Below are positions 30,312-39,126 of a stretch of DNA of 64,000 bases, piece by piece. Both the position numbers and the translations under genes were made by a program. Origin of the DNA: Clostridium septicum (GTDB lineage: Bacteria > Bacillota > Clostridia > Clostridiales > Clostridiaceae). The notes below the pieces were generated by a model. That model was not told the origin of the DNA, did no database searches, and saw nothing but the letters and a program-made list of their open reading frames with translations. Location: the NCBI RefSeq assembly GCF_003606265.1, contig NZ_CP023671.1:2108001-2172000 (forward strand). The letters are read 5' to 3'. The first letter of the stretch is position 1; every line of letters starts with the position of its first letter.

Positions 30312-32324
30312 ATGGGAGAAGTATTAATAACGTTTGACAAAGAGAATATTACTGACATAAATGATGAAATAAATATAAAAGCTATAGTAGAAGATAAAGA
30401 AACTGGGTTGGAATATAAATTTCTTGAAGGCGTAGATGGATTATGGAATCAAATACAAGATTTCTCAAGAAGCAATATATGTACATGGAGACCCAAGGAG
30501 GAAGGGAAATATATAATTATGGTGCAAGTTAAGAAAGAAAAATCAAAAAAATCTTTTGAATTTTTAGGAAAAAGAGAATATGAAGTTAATCCTAAAAAGA
30601 ATAAATCTTTAATTAAGGGAATTATATTAGATAAAGCTTCATTGATAGTAGGAGAAAAATTAAATATAGAAGTAAAGACAGAAGAGAAATTAGCATTATA
30701 TAGATTTTGGATAAGTGGACAACAGGGGTGGGAACTATTAAGAGATTATACAACGGAAAATAAATTAACTTATACAGCTTGTAATCCAGGCGAACAAGAA
30801 GTTCTTATAGAGTGTAAAATGCCAGATTCAGAAAATAATGTAGATGAATTTGAGACTGTTAAATTTAATATTAATGAAATGGTTAAAGTTGAAGTAGTGG
30901 ACTTTCAATGTTTAACTGAAAATTTATTAGTTGGAGAAGAAATATTATTTAAAGTAGTTAGTAATTGTGATGAAAATAGAACTTTATTATATAAATTTTT
31001 AAGGGTGGATAAAAATGGTAGAGTTAGATGTATTCAAGATTATTCTACAAGAAACATAGTTAGTTTTATTGAAAAGGAACAAGGAGAATATAGATTATTA
31101 TGTTTAGTAAGAGATATTTTTTCTAATAAAGAATATGATGACAGAGCAATTATTGTATACGATATTAAACCATATAAGGAAATAGTAATAAAAAATTTTT
31201 CTAGTGATATTATTGAGCCACAAATTTCAGGGACAAAGATAACATTTAAGGCCATTGTTGATGGTGGAAAGCAAAAGGTCTATAGGTATATTGTTGAAGG
31301 TCAGATAGCAGAAGATTCAGGATATATAAGAAGAGATGAGTTCGAATGGCAGACACAAGCAGAAGGTGAATATAAAATAACTTTGCAAGTTAAAGATTTA
31401 TCTTATGAAGGAGAGTATGAAGATAAGAAAACTATAACTTATAAGATAGAAAAGAAGGCTGATAAACCAGTGAAGATAGTAGATGTAATATCTAACAAAG
31501 CAAGAAATTGTGTTATTGGAGAGCCTGTTAACATAAAAGTAAAGGCTGAAGGTGGGACAGCTATAAGATATTCATTTATAGTATTTAAAGATGGAGTAGA
31601 AAAGGAAAGGTCAGATTATGGAAGTGCAAATTGGGTCAACTTTACTCCAGAGGAATATGGTGAATATGAAGTTGAAGTTAGAGTCTTAGATAAATATTCC
31701 TCTAAAGAGTATGATAGTCACAGTTTTTTATATTTAAAAGTTAGAGAATATATGCCAGCAGAAATAGATTATGTATTACCATCTCCAAAGGAGATTTATT
31801 TAGTTGGAGATAATATTGAGTTAGAAACTATAGTGCAGAATACTAAAAGTGTTCTTTTAAGATATGTTACTAAAATAAATGGACATGAAGTTGAAGATAC
31901 AGGGTATGTAAATACAAAAAGATTGAAAATAAAACCTAAATGTCCAGGAAAATATACTTTTTGTATATATGCTAAAAATGTCAAGTGTAAGGAAGATTAT
32001 GATTCTAAGAAGGAAGTTTCCCTTTATGTTCATGAAGCAACACCTGTTACTAATACTAAAATAAACATTATTTCAAAGGAGATAAATGTTAATAAAGAAG
32101 TGGCTTTTGAGATAAGTAGCAATGGTGGTAAGGAAGTTTGCTATGAAGTTTATATAATGGAAAAAGGAAATTGGGTAAGAGCTCAAGAATATAGTAGGAA
32201 AAAATACTATACTTTTATACCATTTTCAGTAGGAAAATATAGATTAATGGTATTAAGTAAAAGTTATTATAGAAATAGTACTTATGAAGATTATGATAGT
32301 ATAGAATTTGAAGTTAAGTATTAA
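30312..32324 (+). CDS. Seven-repeat triple-tyrosine-motif protein
   Basis: A 670-aa protein built from about seven tandem beta-sandwich repeats of 88-95 residues (starts near residues 2, 98, 190, 285, 383, 477, 572). Each has an aromatic Y+F core, a Trp or Tyr mid-strand and a closing GxYxxxxxVKD-like strand: GKYIIMVQVK, GEYRLLCLVRD, GEYKITLQVKD, GEYEVEVRVLD, GKYTFCIYAKN. This matches the Y_Y_Y (triple tyrosine) domain. No signal peptide or membrane helix is seen. The function is unknown; repeats like this usually bind carbohydrate or protein. It precedes a lytic transglycosylase by 54 bp without a terminator. ATG 30312 is preferred over GTG 30303. Confidence 0.72.
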   Translation: MGEVLITFDKENITDINDEINIKAIVEDKETGLEYKFLEGVDGLWNQIQDFSRSNICTWRPKEEGKYIIMVQVKKEKSKKSFEFLGKREYEVNPKKNKSLIKGIILDKASLIVGEKLNIEVKTEEKLALYRFWISGQQGWELLRDYTTENKLTYTACNPGEQEVLIECKMPDSENNVDEFETVKFNINEMVKVEVVDFQCLTENLLVGEEILFKVVSNCDENRTLLYKFLRVDKNGRVRCIQDYSTRNIVSFIEKEQGEYRLLCLVRDIFSNKEYDDRAIIVYDIKPYKEIVIKNFSSDIIEPQISGTKITFKAIVDGGKQKVYRYIVEGQIAEDSGYIRRDEFEWQTQAEGEYKITLQVKDLSYEGEYEDKKTITYKIEKKADKPVKIVDVISNKARNCVIGEPVNIKVKAEGGTAIRYSFIVFKDGVEKERSDYGSANWVNFTPEEYGEYEVEVRVLDKYSSKEYDSHSFLYLKVREYMPAEIDYVLPSPKEIYLVGDNIELETIVQNTKSVLLRYVTKINGHEVEDTGYVNTKRLKIKPKCPGKYTFCIYAKNVKCKEDYDSKKEVSLYVHEATPVTNTKINIISKEINVNKEVAFEISSNGGKEVCYEVYIMEKGNWVRAQEYSRKKYYTFIPFSVGKYRLMVLSKSYYRNSTYEDYDSIEFEVKY

Positions 32325-32378
32325 GTGAATACAAAATAATCCGATAATTATAAAAATATAATGATTGGAGGGGATTAG

Positions 32379-33125
32379 GTGGATATACCTAAAGTTGAGG
32401 ATTTACTTAAGATGTCCTTTAATAAAGAAGTTCTAAAAAAAACTATAGGAGATGGTCCTGAATTTGATTTAGTTTATCAAGCTTTATTAGATAATATGAA
32501 AGATGAAGCAGCAAGTGAAGGAAATGAAAGTAATTCTTCTCAAGACTATTTAGTTAAATCAACTAACGCAGGAGTTAGATTAGATAAGATTCCAATGAGA
32601 ATAAAAAGGGAAAATGAAAATATTATAAATAATTTATATAACAAATTAGATAATGAAGTTAGCCTACAAAGTTTAGATAATAAAGTAACTTCACAAGATG
32701 TAGACATAAGTAATTTAGATAATGGTGAGAGAATAAATAGGGCAGTAGATAAATATTCACAAGAATTTGGAGTGGACAAGAATTTAATTCTTGCAATAAT
32801 TAAGCAAGAATCAAATTTTGATCCAAATGTAGAATCAGAAGCTGGTGCTAAAGGGCTTATGCAATTAATGGATTTTAATGTTGAAGAATATGGAGTAACA
32901 GATCCTTTTAATATAGAAGAAAATATTAGAGGGGGAGTTAATCATATAAAAGAATACTTGGATATGTTTGATGGTAATATTGAAATGGCATTAATGGCTT
33001 ATAATGGAGGTCCTGGTAATATGGAAAGAAGAGGAGTAACATCTGTTAACGATATTTATAAAATGCCATTGGAAACTCAAGCATATGTACCTAAGGTTAT
33101 GAATTATTATAGAAATGGTTTTTAA
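32379..33125 (+). CDS. Lytic transglycosylase (SLT domain)
   Basis: A 248-aa protein. The N-terminal 125 residues are Ser/Asn-rich and low in conservation. The C-terminal domain has the transglycosylase catalytic Glu in IIKQESNFDPNV, then GAKGLMQLM and MALMAYNGGPGNM. It would cleave peptidoglycan with 1,6-anhydroMurNAc formation. No N-terminal signal peptide is evident, so how it reaches the wall is unclear. GTG start after TTGGAGGGG. Likely operon with the triple-tyrosine protein. Confidence 0.85.
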   Translation: MDIPKVEDLLKMSFNKEVLKKTIGDGPEFDLVYQALLDNMKDEAASEGNESNSSQDYLVKSTNAGVRLDKIPMRIKRENENIINNLYNKLDNEVSLQSLDNKVTSQDVDISNLDNGERINRAVDKYSQEFGVDKNLILAIIKQESNFDPNVESEAGAKGLMQLMDFNVEEYGVTDPFNIEENIRGGVNHIKEYLDMFDGNIEMALMAYNGGPGNMERRGVTSVNDIYKMPLETQAYVPKVMNYYRNGF

Positions 33126-33135
33126 AGTATTTTTG

Positions 33136-33174
33136 TAGAAGATAAAAATTTTAATTTTTATCTTCTATTTTTTA
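33136..33174 (+). terminator. Terminator after the transglycosylase
   Basis: Perfect 15-bp stem 33136-33150/33153-33167 followed by six T. Confidence 0.92.
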
Positions 33175-33305
33175 TAAAAAAGAATAACAAGCAAAATAGC
33201 ATAAGTTTTATAATTAAATTAAAAGGTTGTGATTTTATAGTATTAATAATAAAATAAAACTTATATGAGAAAGATAATGTTAAATAAATAGGATGAGGTG
33301 TTTAA

Positions 33306-34022
33306 ATGGAGAGACTAGATAAGGTTTTATCTAACTTAGGATATGGAACAAGAAAGGAAATTAAGCAAGCGGTAAGAAAAGGATTTATTGAAGTTAACGG
33401 AGAAATTGTTAAAGATAATGGTATGCAGATTGATCCTGAGAATGATAAGATATTTGTAAATGGAGAAGAGATATTTTATAGAAAATACATATATTTAATG
33501 ATGAATAAACCTGCTGGAGTAATTTCAGCAACTCATGATGGAAGAGATGAAACAGTTGTAGATTTATTGGAGATAGAACATCAAGTATTTAATCCATTTC
33601 CAGTAGGTAGATTAGATAAGGATACTGTGGGATTATTATTATTAACTAATGATGGAGAGTTAAACCATAGGTTAATTTCACCTAAATGGAAAGTTGATAA
33701 AGTATATTTTGCAAAGATAGATAAGAAAGTTACAGAAGAAGATATACATAAATTTAACAAAGGAATAACTTTAGATGATGGATATGTATGTAAAGAAGCT
33801 AAACTTGAAATATTAAATTCTTCAGAAGATGGATCAGAAATTTTAGTAACTATACAAGAAGGAAAGTATCATCAAGTTAAAAGAATGTTTGAAGCTGTTG
33901 GTAAATCAGTAGTATATTTAAAGAGGATAGAATTTGGAACATTACCATTAGATGAAGATTTAGAGGAAGGCGAATATAGGGAATTGACCCATGAGGAATT
34001 AAGTGTTTTAAAAGGATTCTAG
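33306..34022 (+). CDS. rsuA: 16S rRNA pseudouridine synthase, RsuA family
   Basis: A 238-aa enzyme. The N-terminal S4 RNA-binding domain (RLDKVLSNLGYGTRKEIKQ) is followed by the synthase fold with MNKPAGVISATHD and the catalytic Asp in GRLDKDTVGLLLLTNDGEL. HRLISPKWKV and YHQVKRMFEAVG are family segments. The RsuA subgroup modifies U516 of 16S rRNA; RluB/RluE-type specificity is less likely. RBS GATGAGGTG. Confidence 0.88.
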   Translation: MERLDKVLSNLGYGTRKEIKQAVRKGFIEVNGEIVKDNGMQIDPENDKIFVNGEEIFYRKYIYLMMNKPAGVISATHDGRDETVVDLLEIEHQVFNPFPVGRLDKDTVGLLLLTNDGELNHRLISPKWKVDKVYFAKIDKKVTEEDIHKFNKGITLDDGYVCKEAKLEILNSSEDGSEILVTIQEGKYHQVKRMFEAVGKSVVYLKRIEFGTLPLDEDLEEGEYRELTHEELSVLKGF

Positions 34023-34094
34023 CGAATGATATAATAAAATGAATGAAAAACATTCATAAATATGGTAATTTATAATAAAATTTCCCAAAAAAAC

Positions 34095-34123
34095 TTGCAT
34101 TTTTTGAAGAAATATACTATAAT
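34095..34123 (+). promoter_or_regulatory. Promoter of the C-rich small RNA
   Basis: TTGCAT (34095-34100), exactly 17 bp, TATAAT (34118-34123). Confidence 0.7.
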
Positions 34124-34129
34124 AATTTG

Positions 34130-34220
34130 TGCAAGGATAAATAAAAGGAATAAATAGCCCCCTTTTTATTTATTGCTTATTGCTAAAGCGCAACCTAGCC
34201 CCAAGGGTTGCGTTTTTTGT
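34130..34220 (+). ncRNA. Candidate small RNA with two C-rich hairpin loops
   Basis: About 90 nt from the predicted start to an intrinsic terminator. Hairpin 1: stem 34149-34156/34167-34174, loop GCCCCCTTTT. Hairpin 2, the terminator: stem 34189-34195/34206-34212, loop TAGCCCCAAG, then six T. TAGCCCC occurs at both C-rich sites and is complementary to purine-rich Shine-Dalgarno sequences, as in the C-rich sRNAs of other Firmicutes such as RsaE/RoxS. No homology to those is claimed. The remainder of 34023-34386 shows only an ATGAATG/CATTCAT hairpin (34039-34057). Confidence 0.6.
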
Positions 34221-34386
34221 TATATATAAATATAATTATGTACACAGAAAACAATTTCAAAGACTATAAATATTTAATTAAGTTATATGAATAAAATTAG
34301 ATATGTGAAAGGAAAAAATTTATTTAATTAAAATATGAATTAAATATTTCATGTTTGGATTAATTTTATTATGAGGTGTATAAGTT

Positions 34387-34974
34387 ATGAATGAAACTAA
34401 GGAATTAATACTTAAAAATACAATAGAATTAATTTCTAAAAAGGGAGATGCTACTATTAGAGAAATAGCAGAAAAAGCTAAGGTAAATGTTGCATCTATA
34501 AATTATCATTTTGGGAATAAGAATAATTTATTAAAAGAAGTAGAGAGCTATTTTAGTGAGACTTTATATAGAGTTCAAAATAATGTGTTAGAAAATCCTA
34601 ATTTAGATGCTGAAGAAAAAATTATACAATGGGCTTTGGAGTTAATGGAATTTATGTTTAAGTATCCAAGTATAGTTTCTTTAATATCAAAATTAGTAAA
34701 TGAAGAAAATGCATATAGTCCAGCTATACTAGATAAAGTATATATGAATAGTGAGATAATAGAGAAATTAAGCATGTTAATTGCTATAGTAACTAACATA
34801 AGTGATGAAAAAATTATACAGTTTAAATATCTTCAAATATTTTCAGGAATATTAGGGCCGGTTTTAAATGAGCTTTTGTTTACAATATATAGAAAAGAAA
34901 ATTCTTTAAGTATGAGAAATGAAAATATTAGAGAAGAATATATAAGATATTTGGTTAGAACAAATTTAAAATAA
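34387..34974 (+). CDS. TetR/AcrR-family regulator
   Basis: A 195-aa repressor-like protein. The N-terminal HTH is typical: ATIREIAEKAKVNVASINYHFGNKNNLL. The helical C-terminal ligand/dimer domain is specific to this protein. RBS GAGGTG. It lies 250 bp before a membrane protein gene on the same strand, which it may control, although the gap contains a separate promoter. Ligand unknown. Confidence 0.88.
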   Translation: MNETKELILKNTIELISKKGDATIREIAEKAKVNVASINYHFGNKNNLLKEVESYFSETLYRVQNNVLENPNLDAEEKIIQWALELMEFMFKYPSIVSLISKLVNEENAYSPAILDKVYMNSEIIEKLSMLIAIVTNISDEKIIQFKYLQIFSGILGPVLNELLFTIYRKENSLSMRNENIREEYIRYLVRTNLK

Positions 34975-35162
34975 CAAATTGTTTTAAAATTAAATTTAAT
35001 TTTAATTATAATTTAAATTAAAATAATGGGTTTTATTGTGGTGCTTTTATAAAAAAGTATTATTACAAAGATATTTTAGATGATTTTTTAATAAAAGAAA
35101 ATTTATATTATTAAAATAATAAAAACTTTCCATAATAATAAATTAATGTTAAAACTATTAAA

Positions 35163-35190
35163 TTGACTAGGAATATACAGAGGGTATAAT
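35163..35190 (+). promoter_or_regulatory. Promoter of the membrane protein gene
   Basis: TTGACT (35163-35168), 16-bp spacer, TATAAT (35185-35190), 36 bp before the start codon. Confidence 0.65.
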
Positions 35191-35226
35191 CTGAAATGTA
35201 ATAAAAATTTATGGGGGGAAGTTTTA

Positions 35227-36054
35227 ATGCAAAGTATACCAATATGGCAATATTTACTTTCGATGTTTATATATACAACTTTTTTGTATATAATGGTTGA
35301 ATTAGCCAGGAAATATTTGAGAATTACTACTATAGTAGGAATATTAATTTTATTTACATTTCCATTATGGCTAAAAACCTTTGGAAATGATTGGTTTAGG
35401 TTGGGAAAAGTTTTAATAGTACTTATACCAACATGTTTTGTTAATATTTTAAGAATAAATAATAAATATAAAAATAAAGGATTAAAATTCTTAAAACAAA
35501 ATTGGGTATTATGGTTTTTATATGTAGTACTTTTTTGTAATATATTAGAAGCATCTATTAAAGACTTAACTTTAGGGAATTATTATAATTTTATTGCTGG
35601 GATTTTATGTTGTATAACAATACCTATACCAACTAAGAATTGGAGATTTGGAGCTAAGGAAGGTTTTGGAGAGCTTATATGTGATCTACCTTTAATGTGG
35701 TGTTTGCTTTATACAACTTGGAATATGGGATTTGTATATGCTGAAAATACAGGTTTTTTTGCTAGTTCGTTATGCATATTAGTAGTTCCGGAAATATATT
35801 CAATAATAAGAAAGAGATCAGATTTGTGGCTACATGCAAGAGTATATACATTAGCCATTCATATGTTTATAAGAGCTACATTTGGAGATATTTTTAATCC
35901 AATTATGGGGTCAATATCTTGGAGAAACGAATATATTATTCCTTGGATAGGGATATTTAATATGATTTTTGCTATATTATACACCTTATGGTGGTTTAAA
36001 AAATTAAGTTTAGATAAAAAAGAAAAGAAAAGTTATTTTATTACTGTAAAATAG
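35227..36054 (+). CDS. Polytopic membrane protein of unknown function
   Basis: A 275-aa protein, not recognised. Seven or eight hydrophobic segments can be seen (about residues 8-22, 33-50, 57-75, 97-115, 120-137, 152-170, 176-192, 237-257). It is rich in Trp (KNWRFGAKEGFGELICDLPLMWCLLYTTWNMG). No Cys pair, charged catalytic motif or transporter signature is evident. RBS GGGGGGAA, strong promoter upstream, terminator downstream. Proximity to the TetR gene suggests a regulated envelope function. Confidence 0.7.
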   Translation: MQSIPIWQYLLSMFIYTTFLYIMVELARKYLRITTIVGILILFTFPLWLKTFGNDWFRLGKVLIVLIPTCFVNILRINNKYKNKGLKFLKQNWVLWFLYVVLFCNILEASIKDLTLGNYYNFIAGILCCITIPIPTKNWRFGAKEGFGELICDLPLMWCLLYTTWNMGFVYAENTGFFASSLCILVVPEIYSIIRKRSDLWLHARVYTLAIHMFIRATFGDIFNPIMGSISWRNEYIIPWIGIFNMIFAILYTLWWFKKLSLDKKEKKSYFITVK

Positions 36055-36069
36055 ATAATTAGAATTTGG

Positions 36070-36110
36070 ATAAGCCGTAACATTAATTTAGTGTTACAGC
36101 TTATTTTTTA
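36070..36110 (+). terminator. Terminator after the membrane protein gene
   Basis: ATAAGC-CGTAACA pairs with TGTTACA-GCTTAT (one mismatch), followed by T residues. Confidence 0.8.
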
Positions 36111-36371
36111 TTCTTTTAAATTATAGCAATAAAAATCGCTAGTGAATTGACGATGTTAATAGGAAGAGTGGAATTAATTTTAAAATTAAAGTTATTTTAA
36201 AAACTAGATAGTATATAATTAAGTAAATTAATTTAACTTTTATTAAATTTTTCTCAAAATAATTAATAAAATAGCAAAGTTTTTTGAAAATGCAAAAAAA
36301 AGACAAAAAAAGACAAAAATATATAGTATAATTTTAAATGAATTTAATAAATTATAGAAAATAGGGTTTTT
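36111..36371 (+). other. AT-rich region before the peptide cassette
   Basis: No gene seen. TATAAT at 36327-36332 is a likely -10, without a clear -35. Two AGACAAAAA copies precede it at 36301-36320. Confidence 0.4.
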
Positions 36372-36743
36372 ATGAAACTTAAGAAAATGATTTTTACAGG
36401 AGCATTAGTATTATCTATATCTGTACCTGGGATAGCAACATTTGCACAAACTGCAAGTGATTCTGGACATTGGTTAGATAATAATACTAAGATTTCAGCA
36501 AGTTTAAGTGGGGAAGATGGTGTAGCAACAGCAATTACTACAAAAATAATTGCTAGATCCGGCGATTCTATGGAAGCAGGATTACAATATTATGATGGAA
36601 ATAACGAATATTTCTATTTAGGGGGAAATTATAGTAGCTATAGAGCTAGTTATACTGGTGGAAATAGACATGCTAGAGGATTTGATTCAATACATACATC
36701 TACTAAGACTGAATCGATGTATGCATTGCATATAACAATATAA
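36372..36743 (+). CDS. Secreted Cys-free small protein, bacteriocin-like candidate
   Basis: A 123-aa protein with a clear Sec signal (MKLKKM, hydrophobic core, cleavage likely after TFA near residue 26), leaving a mature form of about 97 residues. The mature part is rich in Gly, Ser, Tyr and Asn, has no Cys, and contains LQYYDGNNEYFYLGGNYSSY and later GGNRHARGF. It looks like a beta-rich extracellular domain. Size and context (two FtsX-like proteins and an ABC ATPase immediately downstream) recall lactococcin 972-type loci, but I do not see the family's hallmark residues, so it is treated as unrecognised. RBS is weak (AGGG). Confidence 0.7.
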   Translation: MKLKKMIFTGALVLSISVPGIATFAQTASDSGHWLDNNTKISASLSGEDGVATAITTKIIARSGDSMEAGLQYYDGNNEYFYLGGNYSSYRASYTGGNRHARGFDSIHTSTKTESMYALHITI

Positions 36744-36802
36744 TATTAAGAAAATATTAGGACTAATTATATAATAATTAGTCCTTTAATAAGGAGATTT
36801 TT

Positions 36803-37852
36803 ATGAAGGATTTTAAGGAGTTAATTTCAACACCTATAACAAGTACTTTTTTACTTATGGGGATAATAATTTCTTTGTATTCTATACAAATTGTTTTACA
36901 ATTCGTATTTTCTGATTTTAAATATTATGATGGTGTAAGAAATTTTTATAATAAAAATATTTCTTTATCTTATGAAAATGTAACGGAAGTTTATGAAAAA
37001 TTAAAATCTTTAGAAGAAAATTTTATTACAGATCCGATAAAAGTACCGCAAAGTCATGGAAATGGAACTAGATTAATTGATGTTTTTGGTGTTAACGAAT
37101 ATGAAAAATTAAATAATATATTTAATTTTAAAGATATAGAATATGAAAATGACAAAGATAAAATTATTGCAGGGTATGGAATAAAAGATCTTACATATAA
37201 AGTTAGTGACAATTATTTCATAGATATAAAAGGAGTTTCATATAAAATTGATAATTTTATAAATTCGAAAGGTACAAAATGGAATAACATAATTATAATT
37301 CCATTTAATAAAATAGATAAGAAATTGTATGAGTTAAATTCAAATAAAATTATAAATTTATATAAAGATAATAATGTTAATTTTAAAATAGAAGATATTA
37401 AAAAAAAGCATAAAGAAGTATGTTTAATTAATTATAACGAGAATATAAAATTGACGTTAAGTACCATGTGGAAATATAGTAGAAGTAAGATTTTAAGTTT
37501 ATCTATAGGAATACTATTGGGAATTTTAAATTGTATAATTTCATCAATGTTTTGGAAAAAGGATATTACTAGAAATCTATCAATAAAGAGAATATTAGGA
37601 GCAAGAGTAAGGGACCTTGTAGTTGATATTGGTTATAAAATAATAATAGTAAATATCCTTTCTTTTATTATAGTAACACCTTTAGTTTTAATATCACTTA
37701 ATATTATAGAGGTTGCAATAGCAGTTAGTATAAATTATAGTATTTTAGCATCAATATATTCTTTAATGCTAAATTTGGTAATTTCAGTATTTATAGCATT
37801 ATTAGCAGTAGTAAAGATGCAAGATTTTGAAATTCTTAATTATGTTAGGTAG
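36803..37852 (+). CDS. FtsX/MacB-like ABC permease subunit 1
   Basis: A 349-aa membrane protein with one N-terminal helix (about 14-36), an extracellular domain of about 180 residues, and three C-terminal helices. After the second helix comes ITRNLSIKRILGARVRDLV, the coupling-loop pattern of FtsX-type permeases (charged-I-x-LGA). RBS AAGGAG. It is the first of two unequal permeases that would form a heterodimer with the ATPase encoded third. Such complexes are mechanotransmitters or peptide/lipid exporters rather than pore-type importers. Confidence 0.75.
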   Translation: MKDFKELISTPITSTFLLMGIIISLYSIQIVLQFVFSDFKYYDGVRNFYNKNISLSYENVTEVYEKLKSLEENFITDPIKVPQSHGNGTRLIDVFGVNEYEKLNNIFNFKDIEYENDKDKIIAGYGIKDLTYKVSDNYFIDIKGVSYKIDNFINSKGTKWNNIIIIPFNKIDKKLYELNSNKIINLYKDNNVNFKIEDIKKKHKEVCLINYNENIKLTLSTMWKYSRSKILSLSIGILLGILNCIISSMFWKKDITRNLSIKRILGARVRDLVVDIGYKIIIVNILSFIIVTPLVLISLNIIEVAIAVSINYSILASIYSLMLNLVISVFIALLAVVKMQDFEILNYVR

Positions 37853-37863
37853 GTATTAGAATC

Positions 37864-39126
37864 ATGAAAAATAAATCAATTACGAAATTATTTATTAATA
37901 AAAACTTTTTTGTAAATTTATTTATAATTTTAGAGTTAAGTTTATTAATATTATTTATATATACTATACAAACTGAAATTAGAGTTAAAAAGTATGTTGA
38001 TAATTTAGATAATTATTATTGGAACTCTGGAAATTCATATTCTATATATTTAAATCCAGAAGAATTTCATAATAATTCAGGGGATTTAGGTTTAAAAATA
38101 AATGATTTTTATAATAAGTTAAAATCTTCAAATAAAATAGAAGATATAGGATTGATATATACATCCAATGGTGATACATCAAAGTTATCTAAAGAATGTA
38201 GAGATTATATTTATATTCCGTATTCAAAATTAGGTGAAATATTACATAATCAATTTGATAATGATACAGGATTAATGCCAATAAGATTTGTTAATTATGA
38301 TTATATAAAGGGAATGAATATTAATGTAGAAACTGGAAGCATTTTTACTAAAGAGGAGCAAAAGGAAAGCACTAATTACACTATTTTGGGACATAAATTT
38401 AGGAAGTTTTTTAATTTAAATGAAAAAATACAAGTAGATAATTATGATATGATTGTTAAAGGAATAGGTAAACAGGATATTCCTTTCTTTTTCGATAAGG
38501 ATTACGCGGAGGCATATCCATTTTTAGATAATTCTATGATAATTTTAATAAATAGCGATATGATGAATAATTTAAACTTTATTAGAGAGGCGTTTTTAAA
38601 AGGTGGGTTAAATATTAAATTTAAAGATGACAAAGTAGATGGAAATAAAGAATATGTTAGAAAGCTTGCAATAGAAAGCGGGCTTGATATTGGTATGAGA
38701 AATAATTTTATTATGTATGAAGATGCAACTAAAGTTATAAAATCTGAAATAAAATTTTCATTTATCAGAACTATAATTTTTTTATTTTCCTCATTAATAG
38801 CAATTTCAACTATAAATATATATACAATATATGATTTTAAAAAAGAATTTGGAATAATGATAAGTTTAGGAGCGAAAAAAATAGATATTTTTAAAATTGT
38901 ATTTATAAAAAATACAATTATAACCATCCTAGCTTTTACTTTAGGGACAATATTAAGTTATAAAATAAAATTAGCAGGAAATGGTTGGTATGCGGTAGAT
39001 ATTAAGATTATTAATATACTAATTAGTTTTTTTATATTGATAATTATAATGAGTTTATCTATGTTAATGCCTATTTATAAAATATTAAAAATTGAATCTA
39101 GAGAGTTAATAGGGGGAGAACGATAG
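37864..39126 (+). CDS. FtsX/MacB-like ABC permease subunit 2
   Basis: A 420-aa protein with the same plan as its neighbour: helix at about 13-36, a larger extracellular domain (about 40-295), and three helices near 298-325, 340-366 and 382-408. The coupling loop reads KKEFGIMISLGAKKIDIFKI. Its stop overlaps the ATPase GTG by one base (TAGTG), so the two are translationally coupled. Its extracellular domain shows no clear similarity by eye to that of subunit 1. Confidence 0.77.
   Translation: MKNKSITKLFINKNFFVNLFIILELSLLILFIYTIQTEIRVKKYVDNLDNYYWNSGNSYSIYLNPEEFHNNSGDLGLKINDFYNKLKSSNKIEDIGLIYTSNGDTSKLSKECRDYIYIPYSKLGEILHNQFDNDTGLMPIRFVNYDYIKGMNINVETGSIFTKEEQKESTNYTILGHKFRKFFNLNEKIQVDNYDMIVKGIGKQDIPFFFDKDYAEAYPFLDNSMIILINSDMMNNLNFIREAFLKGGLNIKFKDDKVDGNKEYVRKLAIESGLDIGMRNNFIMYEDATKVIKSEIKFSFIRTIIFLFSSLIAISTINIYTIYDFKKEFGIMISLGAKKIDIFKIVFIKNTIITILAFTLGTILSYKIKLAGNGWYAVDIKIINILISFFILIIIMSLSMLMPIYKILKIESRELIGGER

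Noticed and set aside
36372..36743. Direct assignment of the peptide to the lactococcin 972 family
   Set aside because: Context fits, but the mature sequence does not show the family's aromatic/His pattern; kept as unassigned.
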